Part shown: positions 16,789 through 26,793 of the stretch, piece after piece
Position numbering within the stretch: the stretch's first letter is position 1
How the letters are laid out: each line of letters opens with the position of its first letter
Assembly: GCF_004214895.1 (NCBI RefSeq)
Contig: NZ_CP035952.1
Location: 372,001 to 436,000 of the forward strand
Reading direction: 5' to 3'
From: Pseudomonas tructae
GTDB taxonomy: Bacteria > Pseudomonadota > Gammaproteobacteria > Pseudomonadales > Pseudomonadaceae
Length of the DNA: 64,000 bases
Notes under the pieces: generated by a model
Told to the model about the DNA's origin: nothing
Databases searched by the model: none
What the model saw: only the letters and a program-made list of their open reading frames with translations
Made by a program: the position numbers and the translations under genes

Positions 16789-17871
16789 ATGGCCAGACCC
16801 GGATTTCGCCTCGCCGTCTTCGCCACCGTGCTGGCACTGGTTGTCGTGTTGCTCGGTGCCTATACCCGCCTGACCCATGCCGGCCTTGGTTGCCCGGACT
16901 GGCCGGGCTGCTATGGCTTCATCAGCGTACCCAAGAGCGAAGCGCAGTTGGCCCATGCCCAGTTGCACTTCCCCGACACCCCGGTGGAGGCGCACAAGGG
17001 CCGCAACGAAATGCTCCATCGCTATTTTGCCGGCACCCTGGCCCTGGTGATCAGCCTGCTCGCCGTGAAGGCCTGGCGTCGCCGTGGCCGTGACGGCCAG
17101 CCACTAAGGCTGCCCCTGTTGTTGCTCGGCGTGGTGTTCGCCCAGGCAGCCTTCGGCATGTGGACGGTGACCCTCAAGCTCTGGCCGCAAGTGGTCACGG
17201 CGCATTTATTGGGCGGATTTGCCACCTTGAGCCTGTTATTCCTGCTCAGCCTGCGCCTGTCGCGGGCCTTTGCACCCTTGCCCAAACTGCCTTTGAGCGT
17301 GCGCCGGGTGGCGGCGCTGGGGTTACTGGTGGTGATCGGCCAGATCGCCCTGGGCGGCTGGGTCAGCGCCAACTACGCGGCCGTGGCCTGCGTTGATCTG
17401 CCCACTTGCCACGGCCAGTGGTGGCCGCAGGCAGACTTTGCCAACGGCTTTCACCTGACCCAGCACATCGGCCCCAATTACCTTGGCGGCCAACTCGACA
17501 GCGATGCCCGCACCGCGATTCACATGAGTCACCGCCTGGGTGCCTTGTTGGTGACCGCGGTCATGCTGACCCTGAGCTGGAAACTGTATCGCCATGGCCT
17601 GGGCAAGCTGGCCGGATGGGTGCTGCTGGCGCTGGCCGTGCAGGTGAGCCTGGGGATCAGCAACGTGCTGTTGCACTTGCCGCTGGCCGTGGCCGTAGCC
17701 CACAACGCCGGTGGCGCGCTGCTGTTGCTGAGCATGGTGCTGGTCAACTACCGCATCCGCCTGGTTGCCCAGGCCAAAGTCCGTCGGGTCAGCCAGGGTT
17801 GGCGCCTGACTCCGCTGGCCAGCGGTGGAGTCGTTCATTATCTGGGAGATAACTCATGGCGACGCTTCTAA
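16789..17871 (+). CDS. ctaA: Haem A synthase
   Basis: 360-residue membrane protein with eight helices, converting haem O to haem A. The conserved GAYTRLTHAGLGCPDWPGCYG segment has the cysteine pair, NEMLHRYFAGTLAL carries a haem ligand histidine, and the second half repeats the pattern (CVDLPTCHGQW, THIHMSHRLGALL-like AIHMSHRLGALL, VAVAHNAGGALLLL). The gene overlaps the start of ctaB by 16 bases. C-terminal tail about 40 residues beyond the last helix. Confidence 0.95.
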   Translation: MARPGFRLAVFATVLALVVVLLGAYTRLTHAGLGCPDWPGCYGFISVPKSEAQLAHAQLHFPDTPVEAHKGRNEMLHRYFAGTLALVISLLAVKAWRRRGRDGQPLRLPLLLLGVVFAQAAFGMWTVTLKLWPQVVTAHLLGGFATLSLLFLLSLRLSRAFAPLPKLPLSVRRVAALGLLVVIGQIALGGWVSANYAAVACVDLPTCHGQWWPQADFANGFHLTQHIGPNYLGGQLDSDARTAIHMSHRLGALLVTAVMLTLSWKLYRHGLGKLAGWVLLALAVQVSLGISNVLLHLPLAVAVAHNAGGALLLLSMVLVNYRIRLVAQAKVRRVSQGWRLTPLASGGVVHYLGDNSWRRF

Positions 17872-18755
17872 GTGAACGCAGGCTACAAGCGGGCTGGCGC
17901 GACTACCTGGAGCTGACTAAACCCAAGGTGGTGGTGCTGATGCTGATCACCTCGCTGGTCGGCATGTTCCTCGCCACCCGCGCCGGAGTGCCATGGACCA
18001 TCCTGCTGTTCGGCAACCTGGGCATCGCCTGTTGCGCCGGCGGTGCGGCGGTGGTCAATCATGTGGTCGACCGGCGCATCGATGCGCTGATGGCACGCAC
18101 ACACAAGCGCCCGATCGCCGAAGGGCGGGTGGCGCCGGCGGCGGCGCTGACCTTTGCGCTGGTGTTGGCGGTCGTGGGCATGGCATTGCTGCTGGTGTTC
18201 ACCAATGCCCTGACCGCCTGGCTGACCCTGGCCTCGTTGCTGGGCTACGCGGTGATCTACACCGGTTTTCTCAAGCGTGCCACCCCGCAGAACATCGTTA
18301 TCGGCGGCCTGGCGGGCGCTGCACCGCCGCTGCTGGGCTGGGTGGCGATCAGCGGGCACATCAGCGCCGAACCGCTGTTGCTGGTACTGATCATCTTCGC
18401 CTGGACGCCACCGCACTTCTGGGCGCTGGCCATTCACCGCAAGGAGGAATACGCCAAGGCTGATATTCCAATGCTGCCGGTGACCCATGGCGAGCACTAC
18501 ACCAAGGTGCATATCCTGCTGTACACCCTGGTACTGCTGGCGGTCAGCCTGCTGCCCTATGCCATTCACATGAGTGGCCCGTTGTACCTGGCCTGTGCCC
18601 TGGTCCTGGGCGGGCGCTTCCTGCAGTGGGCCTGGGTGTTGTACCGTGGCAGTCGGCCGCACGCGGCGATCAAGACCTTCAAGTACTCTATCTGGTACCT
18701 GCTGTTGCTGTTCATCGCGCTGCTTGTTGACCACTACTTACTGTTGAACCTATGA
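17856..18755 (+). CDS. ctaB: Protohaem IX farnesyltransferase (haem O synthase)
   Basis: 299-residue UbiA-family prenyltransferase that attaches farnesyl to protohaem to make haem O, the CtaA substrate. The first Asp-rich motif NHVVDRRIDALMARTHKRP lies near residues 66-84, and the second loop gives WTPPHFWALAIHRKEEYAKADIPMLPV. Nine hydrophobic segments. Overlaps ctaA upstream and the SCO gene downstream (4 nt), so the assembly genes form one tightly coupled unit. Named ctaB here because of its place in the caa3 cluster; cyoE is the equivalent name in bo3 clusters. Confidence 0.95.
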   Translation: MATLLSERRLQAGWRDYLELTKPKVVVLMLITSLVGMFLATRAGVPWTILLFGNLGIACCAGGAAVVNHVVDRRIDALMARTHKRPIAEGRVAPAAALTFALVLAVVGMALLLVFTNALTAWLTLASLLGYAVIYTGFLKRATPQNIVIGGLAGAAPPLLGWVAISGHISAEPLLLVLIIFAWTPPHFWALAIHRKEEYAKADIPMLPVTHGEHYTKVHILLYTLVLLAVSLLPYAIHMSGPLYLACALVLGGRFLQWAWVLYRGSRPHAAIKTFKYSIWYLLLLFIALLVDHYLLLNL

Positions 18756-19384
18756 CTCGAACCCAGAAAACCGTCTTTATTCTCGTTGCCCTGGTCGCCG
18801 TGATCCTCGGGCTTACTGTCAACAAGGTGCTCAACGGCCGTAGCGAAGGCAACCCGACCGCGCTGATCGATGCTGGCATCATCCTGCTGCCGCAGAGCCG
18901 CACCGTGCCCGCCGTGGAGATGACCGACGAGCAGGGCCAGCCGCTGGTGATGGACGAGCTCAAGGGCAAATGGTCGCTGTTGTTCTTCGGCTACACCTTC
19001 TGCCCGGACATCTGCCCGACTACCCTCGCCCAACTGCGCCAGGTAAAGAGCGAGCTGCCCAAGGAGGCTGTGGAGCGCTTGCAAGTGGTGTTGGTCAGTG
19101 TTGACCCGAACCGCGACACCCCGGCACAACTGAAGCAGTACCTGGGTTATTTCGACAAGGATTTTCGTGGGGTGACCGGCCCGCTGGACAACATCCAGAA
19201 GCTGGCCAATGCGGTGAGCATTCCGTTCATTCCGGCCGATACCAGCAAGCCGAACTACACGGTTGATCACAGTGGCAACCTGGCGCTGTTGGGACCCGAT
19301 GGCAAGCAGCGCGGGTTTATCCGGGCGCCGTTCAACAACCAGAAGCTGGTTGCGCAGTTGCCTGGGCTGGTTAAACGCGATTAA
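18752..19384 (+). CDS. SCO1/SenC family copper chaperone
   Basis: 210 residues: N-terminal membrane anchor (about 7-26) and a thioredoxin-like periplasmic domain with the copper motif CPDIC (Cys84, Cys88) in FGYTFCPDICPTTLAQL and the later histidine in YTVDHSGNLALLGP. SCO proteins load copper into the CuA site of subunit II. Start codon overlaps the ctaB stop (ATGA). Last gene of the assembly operon; a REP element follows directly. Confidence 0.94.
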   Translation: MTRTQKTVFILVALVAVILGLTVNKVLNGRSEGNPTALIDAGIILLPQSRTVPAVEMTDEQGQPLVMDELKGKWSLLFFGYTFCPDICPTTLAQLRQVKSELPKEAVERLQVVLVSVDPNRDTPAQLKQYLGYFDKDFRGVTGPLDNIQKLANAVSIPFIPADTSKPNYTVDHSGNLALLGPDGKQRGFIRAPFNNQKLVAQLPGLVKRD

Positions 19385-19388
19385 AAGC

Positions 19389-19468
19389 ATCGCGGGGCAA
19401 GCCCGCTCCCACAGTGATTACCTAATCCTGTGGGAGCGGCGGTGCGACGCCTCGACTTGCCCCGCGAT
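19389..19468. repeat. Composite REP element
   Basis: The left part, ATCGCGGGGCAAGCCCGCTC, pairs through CCCACAG / CTGTGGG with the middle. The right part ends in the other subtype (CGACTTGCCCCGCGAT), preceded by GGAGCGGCGGTGCGACGCCT. The element therefore looks like a hybrid of the two REP subtypes seen in this window. It sits between the convergent SCO and metQ genes and may terminate both. Confidence 0.8.
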
Positions 19469-19479
19469 TACACGATGAC

Positions 19480-20250
19480 TCAGAACGCCGGCTTGACCGC
19501 GCCCTTGTACTTCTCTTCGATGAACTTCTTCACTTCCGGCGTGTGCAGGGCTGCAACCAGCTTCTTCACCGCGTCCGCGTCCTTGTTGTCGGCGCGGGTT
19601 ACCAGGATGTTCACGTAAGGCGAGTCGCTGCCTTCGATGACCAGGGCGTCTTTTTCAGGATTGAGCTTGGCTTCCAGCGCGTAGTTGGTGTTGATCAGCG
19701 CCAGGTCGACCTGGGTCAGCACGCGCGGGATGGTGGCAGCTTCCAGCTCACGGAATTTCAGGTTCTTAGGATTCTCGACGATGTCTTTGACGCTCGAGAG
19801 GATGTTGGTTTTGTCTTTGAGCTTGATCACACCGGCCTTTTCCAGCAGCAGCAAGGCACGGCCGCCGTTGGTGGCGTCGTTGGGGATGACCACGTTGGCC
19901 GTCGACGGCAGCTCGTCGAGCTTCTTGTACTTGCTCGAATAGGCGCCCAGCGGCTCCAGGTGCACACCGGCAACGCTGACCAGACTAGTGCCCTTTGCCT
20001 TGTTGAACTCATCCAGGTACGGCTGGTGCTGGAAGAAGTTGGCGTCCAGGCGTTTTTCGGCCACTTGCACGTTTGGCTGGATGTAGTCGGTGAACACCTT
20101 CACCTTCAAGTCCACGCCTTCTTTGGCCAGGGCCGGTTTGACGAACTCGAGGATCTCGGCGTGCGGCACCGGGGTGGCAGCGACGGTCAGGGTCTCGGCC
20201 TGGGCCGAGAAGGCCGCGACGGCGGCGACAACAGCAAGCAGCTTTTTCAT
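19480..20250 (-). CDS. metQ: D/L-methionine ABC transporter substrate-binding protein
   Basis: 256 residues with a signal peptide (MKKLLAVVAAVAAFSAQA, cleavage before ETLTVAATPVPHAEIL). Unlike E. coli MetQ there is no lipobox cysteine, so a soluble periplasmic form is expected. Family stretches include FTDYIQPNVQVAEKRLDANFFQHQPYL and VIPNDATNGGRALLLL. The ATG at 20250 follows AAGGAG at 7 bases; a TTG one codon earlier is less likely. Third gene of metN-metI-metQ. Confidence 0.94.
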   Translation of the reverse strand: MKKLLAVVAAVAAFSAQAETLTVAATPVPHAEILEFVKPALAKEGVDLKVKVFTDYIQPNVQVAEKRLDANFFQHQPYLDEFNKAKGTSLVSVAGVHLEPLGAYSSKYKKLDELPSTANVVIPNDATNGGRALLLLEKAGVIKLKDKTNILSSVKDIVENPKNLKFRELEAATIPRVLTQVDLALINTNYALEAKLNPEKDALVIEGSDSPYVNILVTRADNKDADAVKKLVAALHTPEVKKFIEEKYKGAVKPAF

Positions 20251-20312
20251 CAAATCACTCCTTGTGAGGGCCGGTCCGGCCCCCGGTGCGTCGGCAGCGC
20301 CGACCCATGGGG

Positions 20313-20984
20313 TTACTTACGGGAAAAATGCACAACCAGTTTGTCGCCCACGCTCTGCAGGACTTGAACCAGTACCAGCAGCAGGACCACGGTGACTACC
20401 ATCACGTCGGTCTGGAAGCGTTGATAACCGAAGCGGATCGCCAGGTCGCCCAGGCCACCGGCGCCCACCACACCGGCCATGGCGGTGTACGACACCAGGG
20501 TAATGGCAGTAACGGTGATGGCCGCGAAGATGCCCGGACGGGCCTCGGGCAGCAAGGCGTTGACGATGATCTGGCGGGTGCTGGCGCCCATCGACTGGGT
20601 GGCCTCGATGATGCCGCGGTCGACTTCACGCAGCGCGGTTTCCACCAGGCGGGCAAAGAACGGTGTGGCACCGACCACCAGCGGCGGGATGGCCCCGGCG
20701 ACGCCCAGCGAGGTACCGGTGATCAGCACGGTGAACGGGATCATCACGATCAGCAGGATGATGAACGGCAGCGAGCGCAGGATGTTCACCACCAGCGACA
20801 ACAGTGCATACACGCCCTTCTGTTCGAACAGCTGGCGCGGACCGCAAAGGAACAGCAGCACGCCCAGGGGCAGGCCGAGCAGCACGGTGAAGAACAGCGA
20901 GCCGAACAGCATGATCATGGTGTCGATCGTGGCCAGCCAGATTTCGGCCCAGTCGACGTTGGCAAAGAAACTCAAGGCGTCCAT
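20313..20984 (-). CDS. metI: Methionine ABC transporter permease
   Basis: 223-residue inner-membrane permease with five or six helices and the EAA-type coupling segment IIEATQSMGASTRQIIVNALLPEARPG. It overlaps the metN stop by one base (TAATG), so the pair is co-translated. It works with MetN (ATPase) and MetQ (binding protein). Confidence 0.95.
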   Translation of the reverse strand: MDALSFFANVDWAEIWLATIDTMIMLFGSLFFTVLLGLPLGVLLFLCGPRQLFEQKGVYALLSLVVNILRSLPFIILLIVMIPFTVLITGTSLGVAGAIPPLVVGATPFFARLVETALREVDRGIIEATQSMGASTRQIIVNALLPEARPGIFAAITVTAITLVSYTAMAGVVGAGGLGDLAIRFGYQRFQTDVMVVTVVLLLVLVQVLQSVGDKLVVHFSRK

Positions 20985-21991
20985 TAACGCAGTACCTCCA
21001 TATGAACATCAGCTGCAGTGAAGCGGGCGAACGCCGCTTCCATGTCGCCGCCAGTGACGGCCAGGGTCAGCTGCCCATAGGGGGTGTCCTTGATGCGATC
21101 GATACGTCCGGCCAGGATGCTGTAGTCCACACCGGTTTCCCGGGCGACGGTGCCCAGCAGTGGTGCGTAGGTCGAATCGCCCTGGAAGGTCAGGCGCACA
21201 ATGCGCCCTGGTACGTGGGCGAAGTCGTCGCGCTGCTCGTTCTCGTCAACCTGCTCGTCTTCCTGGACGAAGCGCTTGGTGGTCGGGTGCTGCGGGTGCA
21301 GGAACACATCGGCCACCGGGCCTTGTTCGACGATCCGTCCAGCGTCCATTACGGCCACGCGATCACAGACCCGGCGAATCACGTCCATTTCATGGGTGAT
21401 CAGCACGATGGTCAGCTTCAGTTCGCGGTTGATCTCGGCCAGCAACTGCAGCACCGAGGCCGTGGTCTGCGGGTCGAGGGCGCTGGTGGCCTCGTCACAC
21501 AACAGGATCTTCGGCTTGGTGGCCAGGGCGCGGGCGATGCCGACGCGCTGCTTCTGACCGCCGGAGAGCTGCGCCGGGTATTTCTTCGCGTGATCGGCCA
21601 GGCCGACACGGGCCAGCAGTTCGTTGACGCGGGTGTCGATTTCCTTGCGCGACAGTTGGCCTGCCAGGGTCAGTGGCAAGGCCACGTTGTCGGCGACTGT
21701 CTTGGAGGCCAGCAAGTTGAAGTGCTGGAAGATCATCCCGACTTGCTGGCGGAATCGCCGCAGGTCGTTGGCGTTGAACGCAGTGACGTCTTCGCCGTCG
21801 ACGATGATCTTGCCGCCGCTCGGCGCTTCCAGGCGGTTGATCAGGCGCAGCAGGGTACTTTTACCGGCGCCGGAATGGCCGATCAGCCCGAACACCTGGC
21901 CGTCTTCGACGCTCAGGTTGGTCGGGTGCAGTGCGGGGATATCCCTACCGGCGACGCGGTAGGTCTTGTGGACATTTTGAAACTCGATCAC
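20984..21991 (-). CDS. metN: Methionine ABC transporter ATPase
   Basis: 335 residues: ABC ATPase domain with Walker [10 protein letters not shown] (about 38-46), signature LSGGQKQR, Walker [13 protein letters not shown] and switch histidine in LITHEMDVI. The C-terminal 90 residues form the NIL domain typical of MetN, which binds methionine and inhibits transport (from [14 protein letters not shown] to [21 protein letters not shown]). First gene of the operon; its promoter shares a gap of about 225 bp with katE. Confidence 0.96.
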   Translation of the reverse strand: MIEFQNVHKTYRVAGRDIPALHPTNLSVEDGQVFGLIGHSGAGKSTLLRLINRLEAPSGGKIIVDGEDVTAFNANDLRRFRQQVGMIFQHFNLLASKTVADNVALPLTLAGQLSRKEIDTRVNELLARVGLADHAKKYPAQLSGGQKQRVGIARALATKPKILLCDEATSALDPQTTASVLQLLAEINRELKLTIVLITHEMDVIRRVCDRVAVMDAGRIVEQGPVADVFLHPQHPTTKRFVQEDEQVDENEQRDDFAHVPGRIVRLTFQGDSTYAPLLGTVARETGVDYSILAGRIDRIKDTPYGQLTLAVTGGDMEAAFARFTAADVHMEVLR

Positions 21992-22088
21992 GTAGCGAAC
22001 CTTGTGGGGCGCATGGGAATAGGGGCAGCTGTTGGCCGGGCGCGCATTTTAGCCTGTTCGTATAGAGGTTCTTAGCATTTATTTCGCA

Positions 22089-22128
22089 ATTGACCAATGC
22101 TACTGGAATAACGCGATCAGTGGTCAAT
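22089..22128. promoter_or_regulatory. Inverted repeat between metN and katE
   Basis: ATTGACCA (22089-22096) and its exact reverse complement TGGTCAAT (22121-22128) are separated by 24 bases in the divergent control region. The spacing of about three helical turns suits a regulator binding two half-sites. I do not recognise the regulator. Confidence 0.4.
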
Positions 22129-22217
22129 CCGAAGGAACGCCTGCGGGGGGCATCAGTCACTAGTGGATAAGGCCCACCGTGGGGTCGAACCGCAGATTGA
22201 GTGAGGAGAGCACACTG

Positions 22218-24356
22218 ATGCCCAGCAAGAACAACCCTCCCAAGCAAAGCCAACTCGCCGGCACCCAGACCCCGGACCGGGCCAACACCAATGCCAAGCT
22301 GCAAAGCCTGGAAGCTGTTCGCAGTGACGCCACAGGTCAGGCGCTGCGTACCAATCAGGGGGTCAAGGTTGCCGACAACCAGAACACCCTCAAAGCCGGT
22401 GAACGTGGCCCGTCCCTGCTGGAAGACTTCATCATGCGTGAAAAGATCACGCATTTTGACCATGAGCGTATTCCAGAGCGCATCGTCCATGCCCGCGGTA
22501 CCGGGGCCCATGGTTATTTCCAGGCCTATGAATCCCATGCTGCGCTGAGCAAGGCCGGTTTTCTTCAGGACCCGGAAAAGATCACCCCGGTGTTCGTGCG
22601 CTTTTCCACCGTTCAGGGCCCGCGAGGTTCGGGCGACACGGTGCGTGATGTGCGTGGTTTTGCCGTCAAGTTCTTTACCGATGAAGGTAACTTCGATCTG
22701 GTTGGCAACAACATGCCGGTGTTTTTCATTCAGGATGCCATCAAGTTTCCCGACTTCGTCCATGCGGTGAAACCTGAACCGCACAACGAAATGCCTACCG
22801 GTGGCTCAGCCCATGACACCTTCTGGGACTTTGTCTCGCTGGTGCCGGAGTCGGCGCACATGGTGATCTGGGCGATGTCCGACCGCGCCATCCCGAAAAG
22901 CCTGCGCACCATGCAGGGTTTTGGCGTGCACACTTTTCGGCTGGTCAATGCCCAAGGCAAGTCGAGCTTCGTCAAGTTTCACTGGAAACCCAAGGCAGGC
23001 GTCTGTTCGCTGCTGTGGGACGAAGCGCAGAAACTGGCCGGTAAAGATGCCGACTACCATCGTCGCGACCTCTGGGAAGCGATCGAAACCGGTAATTACC
23101 CGGAATGGGAGTTTGGTGTGCAAATCGTCGCCGAAGAAGATGAGCACAGGTTCGACTTCGACCTGCTCGACCCGACCAAGCTCATCCCTGAAGAGCTGGT
23201 GCCAGTGACGCCCCTGGGCAAGATGGTGCTCAACCGCAACCCGGATAATTTCTTTGCCGAAACCGAACAGGTCGCCTTCTGTCCTGGGCATATCGTCCCC
23301 GGCATCGACTTTTCCAACGACCCGCTGCTGCAGGGCCGGTTGTTTTCCTACACCGACACCCAGATCAGCCGGCTCGGCGGGCCGAACTTCCACGAGATCC
23401 CGATCAACCGCCCGCTGGCGCCCAACCACAACGGTCAGCGTGATGCCCTGCATCGCACCACCCTGGACAAGGGCCGGGCTTCCTATGAGCCGAACTCGAT
23501 CGACGGTGGCTGGCCGAAAGAGACGCCGCCAGCGGCAGTCGATGGCGGCTTCGAGTCGTATCCGCAGCGGATCGAGGCGCACAAGGTGCGCCAGCGCAGC
23601 CCGTCGTTTGCCGACCATTTCTCCCAGGCGCGGCTGTTCTTCCAGAGCATGAGTCCGACCGAGCAGGAACACATCATCAGTGCCTACAGCTTCGAGCTGA
23701 GCAAGGTTGAGCGGGCGTTCATCCGTGCCCGCCAGGTGAATGAGATACTCGCCAACATCGACCTGAAGCTTGCAGCGCGAGTGGCGGCGAACCTGGGCCT
23801 GCCAGCGCCGAAAAACGGCACGGTGGATGTACCTAAAACAGGCCTTGAAGAGTCGCCGGCGTTGAGCCAGATGAACCTGCTGGGCGAAGGCATCAAGGGT
23901 CGTAAAGTGGCGGTGCTGGTGGCCGATGGCGTGGATGGCGCCAGTGTCGATCGCCTGGTCAAGGCGCTGCAAGCCCAAAGCGCGCAGATCAAGATCCTTG
24001 GTCCGACCTCGGCGCCAGTAAAAACCGCCCAGGGTAAGCTGTTGGCAGTGGATGCCTCGATGGAAGGCATGCCTTCGGTGCTCTTCGATGCGGTCTGGGT
24101 GTCGGGCGGCAAGGCCTCGTTACAGGCTTTGGCCGGTGATGGTGTAGCGATGCACTTCGTGCTTGAAGCCTACAAGCATCTCAAACCCATGGGCCTGGCC
24201 AGCGAGGCGCACCCCATACTCGACACGCTAGGGCTCAAGATCGACAGCGGCTTGCTGCTGGGCAACGATGAAAAAGCCTACCAGGCCTTCATCACTGCCA
24301 TCGGCAAGCATCGGGTGTGGGAGCGTGAGGCAGCAGCGAAAGCCGTTCCGGCCTGA
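22218..24356 (+). CDS. katE: Large-subunit monofunctional catalase (HPII type)
   Basis: 712 residues, the large clade 2 catalase size. Residues 62-560 form the catalase core with catalytic His91 in [14 protein letters not shown] and the haem ligand tyrosine in [16 protein letters not shown]. The last 150 residues ([17 protein letters not shown] onward) are the flavodoxin/class I amidotransferase-like domain of HPII enzymes. It degrades hydrogen peroxide in the cytoplasm, usually in stationary phase. The ATG at 22218 has GAGGAGAG upstream; the frame extends to an earlier start without such a site. Confidence 0.96.
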   Translation: MPSKNNPPKQSQLAGTQTPDRANTNAKLQSLEAVRSDATGQALRTNQGVKVADNQNTLKAGERGPSLLEDFIMREKITHFDHERIPERIVHARGTGAHGYFQAYESHAALSKAGFLQDPEKITPVFVRFSTVQGPRGSGDTVRDVRGFAVKFFTDEGNFDLVGNNMPVFFIQDAIKFPDFVHAVKPEPHNEMPTGGSAHDTFWDFVSLVPESAHMVIWAMSDRAIPKSLRTMQGFGVHTFRLVNAQGKSSFVKFHWKPKAGVCSLLWDEAQKLAGKDADYHRRDLWEAIETGNYPEWEFGVQIVAEEDEHRFDFDLLDPTKLIPEELVPVTPLGKMVLNRNPDNFFAETEQVAFCPGHIVPGIDFSNDPLLQGRLFSYTDTQISRLGGPNFHEIPINRPLAPNHNGQRDALHRTTLDKGRASYEPNSIDGGWPKETPPAAVDGGFESYPQRIEAHKVRQRSPSFADHFSQARLFFQSMSPTEQEHIISAYSFELSKVERAFIRARQVNEILANIDLKLAARVAANLGLPAPKNGTVDVPKTGLEESPALSQMNLLGEGIKGRKVAVLVADGVDGASVDRLVKALQAQSAQIKILGPTSAPVKTAQGKLLAVDASMEGMPSVLFDAVWVSGGKASLQALAGDGVAMHFVLEAYKHLKPMGLASEAHPILDTLGLKIDSGLLLGNDEKAYQAFITAIGKHRVWEREAAAKAVPA

Positions 24357-24366
24357 AGGTGCAATC

Positions 24367-24386
24367 GGGTGCCCACCTGGGCACCC
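24367..24386. terminator. Bidirectional hairpin between katE and the lipoprotein gene
   Basis: Perfect 9 bp stem GGGTGCCCA / TGGGCACCC with a 2 nt loop, ten bases after the katE stop and just before the convergent lipoprotein gene. Short T tracts are weak, so strength as a terminator is uncertain. Confidence 0.6.
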
Positions 24387-24392
24387 TTGGGG

Positions 24393-25106
24393 TTACGGGC
24401 GGCGCGGGATCAATACGGCCTGGGCAGGCTGGTTGCGATGAATCTCGTGGCGCTGCTGCAAGGTAAACGTGCGGTCGATTTTTTTCACGCGTTTGCCCAA
24501 CAGGGTTTGCAACCAGGGTGCGTCTTGCGTGCGCGGCACCTGAAACACCACGTCGCACTGGTAGTTCACGACATCGCTGGCGATGTCATCCAGTTGTTTG
24601 CGCATCTCACGAATGTTCGTGGTTTTTAGCGCAATCACAGTGCTCGGTGCGGTCGGGTCGATCAGCTTGGCGGCCGGACGGGCTTCGGCGGCTTTGAGCG
24701 CCGCCTCAGCCTTGTCCAGCTCGGCCTTGCGCGCTTGGGTGATCGCGCCGTTGACGCCGCCGGTGAGCGCTGGAGCCTTGGGCATCAAGGCACGGGCGCG
24801 GGCCAGGGCGGTAGCGGCGGCATTCACATCGCCCTTTTGCAGGACGATCTGGCTGCGTTGCAGATAGGCTTCGGCCAACTGACGCTGGTATTGCTCGATC
24901 CGGCTGTCATTGGGCGCCTGGCTTTGCAGGGTGGCGAGCTGGTCTTCGGCAGTGGCCAGCTCACTGCTGGCAATGCTTTGCTCCAGCTGCTGCCAGGCAT
25001 CAGGCTGGGCAGTCCCGGCAGCGTTGTCGGCCGGGGTGCTGGAGCACGCGGCAAGGATCAGCGAAAACGCGGCAAGGAGCAGATAACGGGAGGCGAACGG
25101 CTTCAT
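24393..25106 (-). CDS. Putative lipoprotein, helical repeat or coiled coil
   Basis: 237 residues with a lipoprotein signal (lipobox LAAC, Cys21). The mature part is mostly helical: heptad-like stretches (LEQSIASSELATAEDQLATLQ; YQRQLAEAYLQRSQIVLQKGDV) suggest TPR-like helices, followed by TTNIREMRKQLDDIASDVV and a C-terminal beta segment. From memory the homologue PA5502 also sits between met and znu genes. Function unknown; outer or inner membrane anchoring in the periplasm is inferred. Confidence 0.75.
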   Translation of the reverse strand: MKPFASRYLLLAAFSLILAACSSTPADNAAGTAQPDAWQQLEQSIASSELATAEDQLATLQSQAPNDSRIEQYQRQLAEAYLQRSQIVLQKGDVNAAATALARARALMPKAPALTGGVNGAITQARKAELDKAEAALKAAEARPAAKLIDPTAPSTVIALKTTNIREMRKQLDDIASDVVNYQCDVVFQVPRTQDAPWLQTLLGKRVKKIDRTFTLQQRHEIHRNQPAQAVLIPRRP

Positions 25107-25204
25107 TCCTGCGACTCTCTATTTGCGCAAAAAGCGAGCAAGTCTACACCCAGTCCGCAGACTCGAAAATAACTCTTCAGGTGCCTGTGCGTTTTTAACT
25201 GTCG

Positions 25205-25234
25205 CAGGGTGCAACCACGGCGGCTGCACCCCTG
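25205..25234 (-). terminator. Hairpin downstream of znuB
   Basis: CAGGGTGCAACC pairs with the CTGCACCCCTG arm across a 7 nt loop with small mismatches, five bases after the znuB stop codon in the minus direction. The following bases include TTAAAAA on the plus strand but no good T-run for minus-strand termination. Confidence 0.45.
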
Positions 25235-25238
25235 GCCC

Positions 25239-26021
25239 TCAGCGCCGGGGCAGTGCCAGGCTCAGCAAGAATAGCACCGCGGCGCAGACCACGATGGACG
25301 GGCCGGCTGGCGTGTCCTTGAACCACGACAGCGCCAGGCCGCCGCATACCGCAGTAACCCCCAGCAGGCTGGCGCCCAGGGCCATTTGCTCTGGTGAGCG
25401 GGCGTGACGTTGCGCCGCAGCGGCGGGAATGATCAGCAGCGACGTGATCAGCAGCACGCCGACGATCTTCATTGCCACGGCGATCACCACGGCGATCAGC
25501 AGCATCAGTGCTAGGCGCAATGCAGCGACCGGCAAGCCTTCGACCATGGCCAGTTCCTCATGCACGGTGACCGCCAGCAATGGCCGCCACAACGCGACCA
25601 GCAACAGCAGCACCGCCGCGCTGCCACCGAGAATCCAGGCAAGATCCCCCGGGCTGATCGCCAGCAGGTCGCCAAACAGGTAGGCCATCAGATCGATGCG
25701 CACATCGTGCATGAAGCTCAGCACCACGAGGCCGAGGGACAATGTACTGGGTGCGAGAATCCCCAGCAGGGTGTCGGACGCCAGTGGCTGGCGCTGTTGC
25801 AGGGTCACCAGCAGGATGGCCAGCAACAGGCAGCCGACCGTCACTGCCAGGGCGGGGCTGACATCCAGCACAAAGCCCAGGGCCACGCCGAGCAGCGCGG
25901 CATGGGACAGGGTATCGCCAAAGTAGGCCATGCGCCGCCACACCACGAAGGAGCCCAGAGGGCCTGCAACCAGTGCCAGCGCCAGGCCTGCGAGCAGGGC
26001 GTAAAGCAGAAAATCAGCCAT
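25239..26021 (-). CDS. znuB: Zinc ABC transporter permease
   Basis: 260-residue inner-membrane permease of the ABC-3 (metal) family with about eight helices; typical segments are [24 protein letters not shown] and [25 protein letters not shown] [19 protein letters not shown]. The ATG at 26021 overlaps the znuC 3' end by 8 bases. Works with ZnuC and periplasmic ZnuA under Zur control. Confidence 0.94.
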   Translation of the reverse strand: MADFLLYALLAGLALALVAGPLGSFVVWRRMAYFGDTLSHAALLGVALGFVLDVSPALAVTVGCLLLAILLVTLQQRQPLASDTLLGILAPSTLSLGLVVLSFMHDVRIDLMAYLFGDLLAISPGDLAWILGGSAAVLLLLVALWRPLLAVTVHEELAMVEGLPVAALRLALMLLIAVVIAVAMKIVGVLLITSLLIIPAAAAQRHARSPEQMALGASLLGVTAVCGGLALSWFKDTPAGPSIVVCAAVLFLLSLALPRR

Positions 26022-26793
26022 GCTTGCAGTGATCTCCGTGAACATGGCCGCCTTTGGCCGGGGCAACCACCGAACCATGCAGGTCGTGGGCGTGGTCGTG
26101 ATGGTGGTGATAAATCGCAAGGCTCGGCGCGTTGCTGCCGAACAGCTCGACGAAGGCCGGGTCGCCGCTGACCTGCTCCGGGTGGCCGGAACAGCAAACG
26201 TGACGGTTCAGGCAGACCACCTGGTCGGTGGTGCTCATGACCAGGTGCAGATCGTGGGAAACCATCAACACGCCGCAGCCATGGCGATCGCGCAGGCGGG
26301 TGATCAGGCTGTACAGCTCGGACTGGCCGGCAACGTCGACGCCCTGCACCGGTTCATCGAGCACAAGCAATTCGGGCTCGCGCAACAGCGCTCGAGCCAG
26401 CAGTACGCGCTGCATCTCACCGCCGGAAATACCCTGGATCGGGTTGTCGATGACCTGTTCGGCGCCGACTTCCTTGAGCGCCGACAATGCGGCCGCACGG
26501 TCTACGCCGGGTACCAGGCGCAAGAAGCGCAGTACCGAGAGCGGCAGGGTGGCATCGACCTGAAGCTTTTGCGGCATGTAGCCAATGCGCAGCCGCGGTT
26601 TGCGCCAGACCGTGCCGCTATGGGGTTTGAGCAGGCCCAGCACGGCGCGAACCAGGGTAGTCTTGCCAGCGCCGTTGGGGCCGATCAGGGTGACGATTTG
26701 CCCGGGCTCGACAGCCAGGTCAATGCTGTCGAGCACCGCCTGGCCGGCGAAGCTGACGCCGACCTGTTCGAGGCGAATCAGCGCGTTGCTCAT
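26014..26793 (-). CDS. znuC: Zinc ABC transporter ATPase
   Basis: 259-residue ABC ATPase with Walker [10 protein letters not shown], signature ISGGEMQRV, Walker [13 protein letters not shown] and switch His in [10 protein letters not shown]. The C-terminus is His-rich ([13 protein letters not shown] and [12 protein letters not shown]), which may store or sense zinc. The ATG at 26793 overlaps the zur stop by one base (TGATG), so zur-znuC-znuB is a coupled operon. Confidence 0.95.
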   Translation of the reverse strand: MSNALIRLEQVGVSFAGQAVLDSIDLAVEPGQIVTLIGPNGAGKTTLVRAVLGLLKPHSGTVWRKPRLRIGYMPQKLQVDATLPLSVLRFLRLVPGVDRAAALSALKEVGAEQVIDNPIQGISGGEMQRVLLARALLREPELLVLDEPVQGVDVAGQSELYSLITRLRDRHGCGVLMVSHDLHLVMSTTDQVVCLNRHVCCSGHPEQVSGDPAFVELFGSNAPSLAIYHHHHDHAHDLHGSVVAPAKGGHVHGDHCKHG

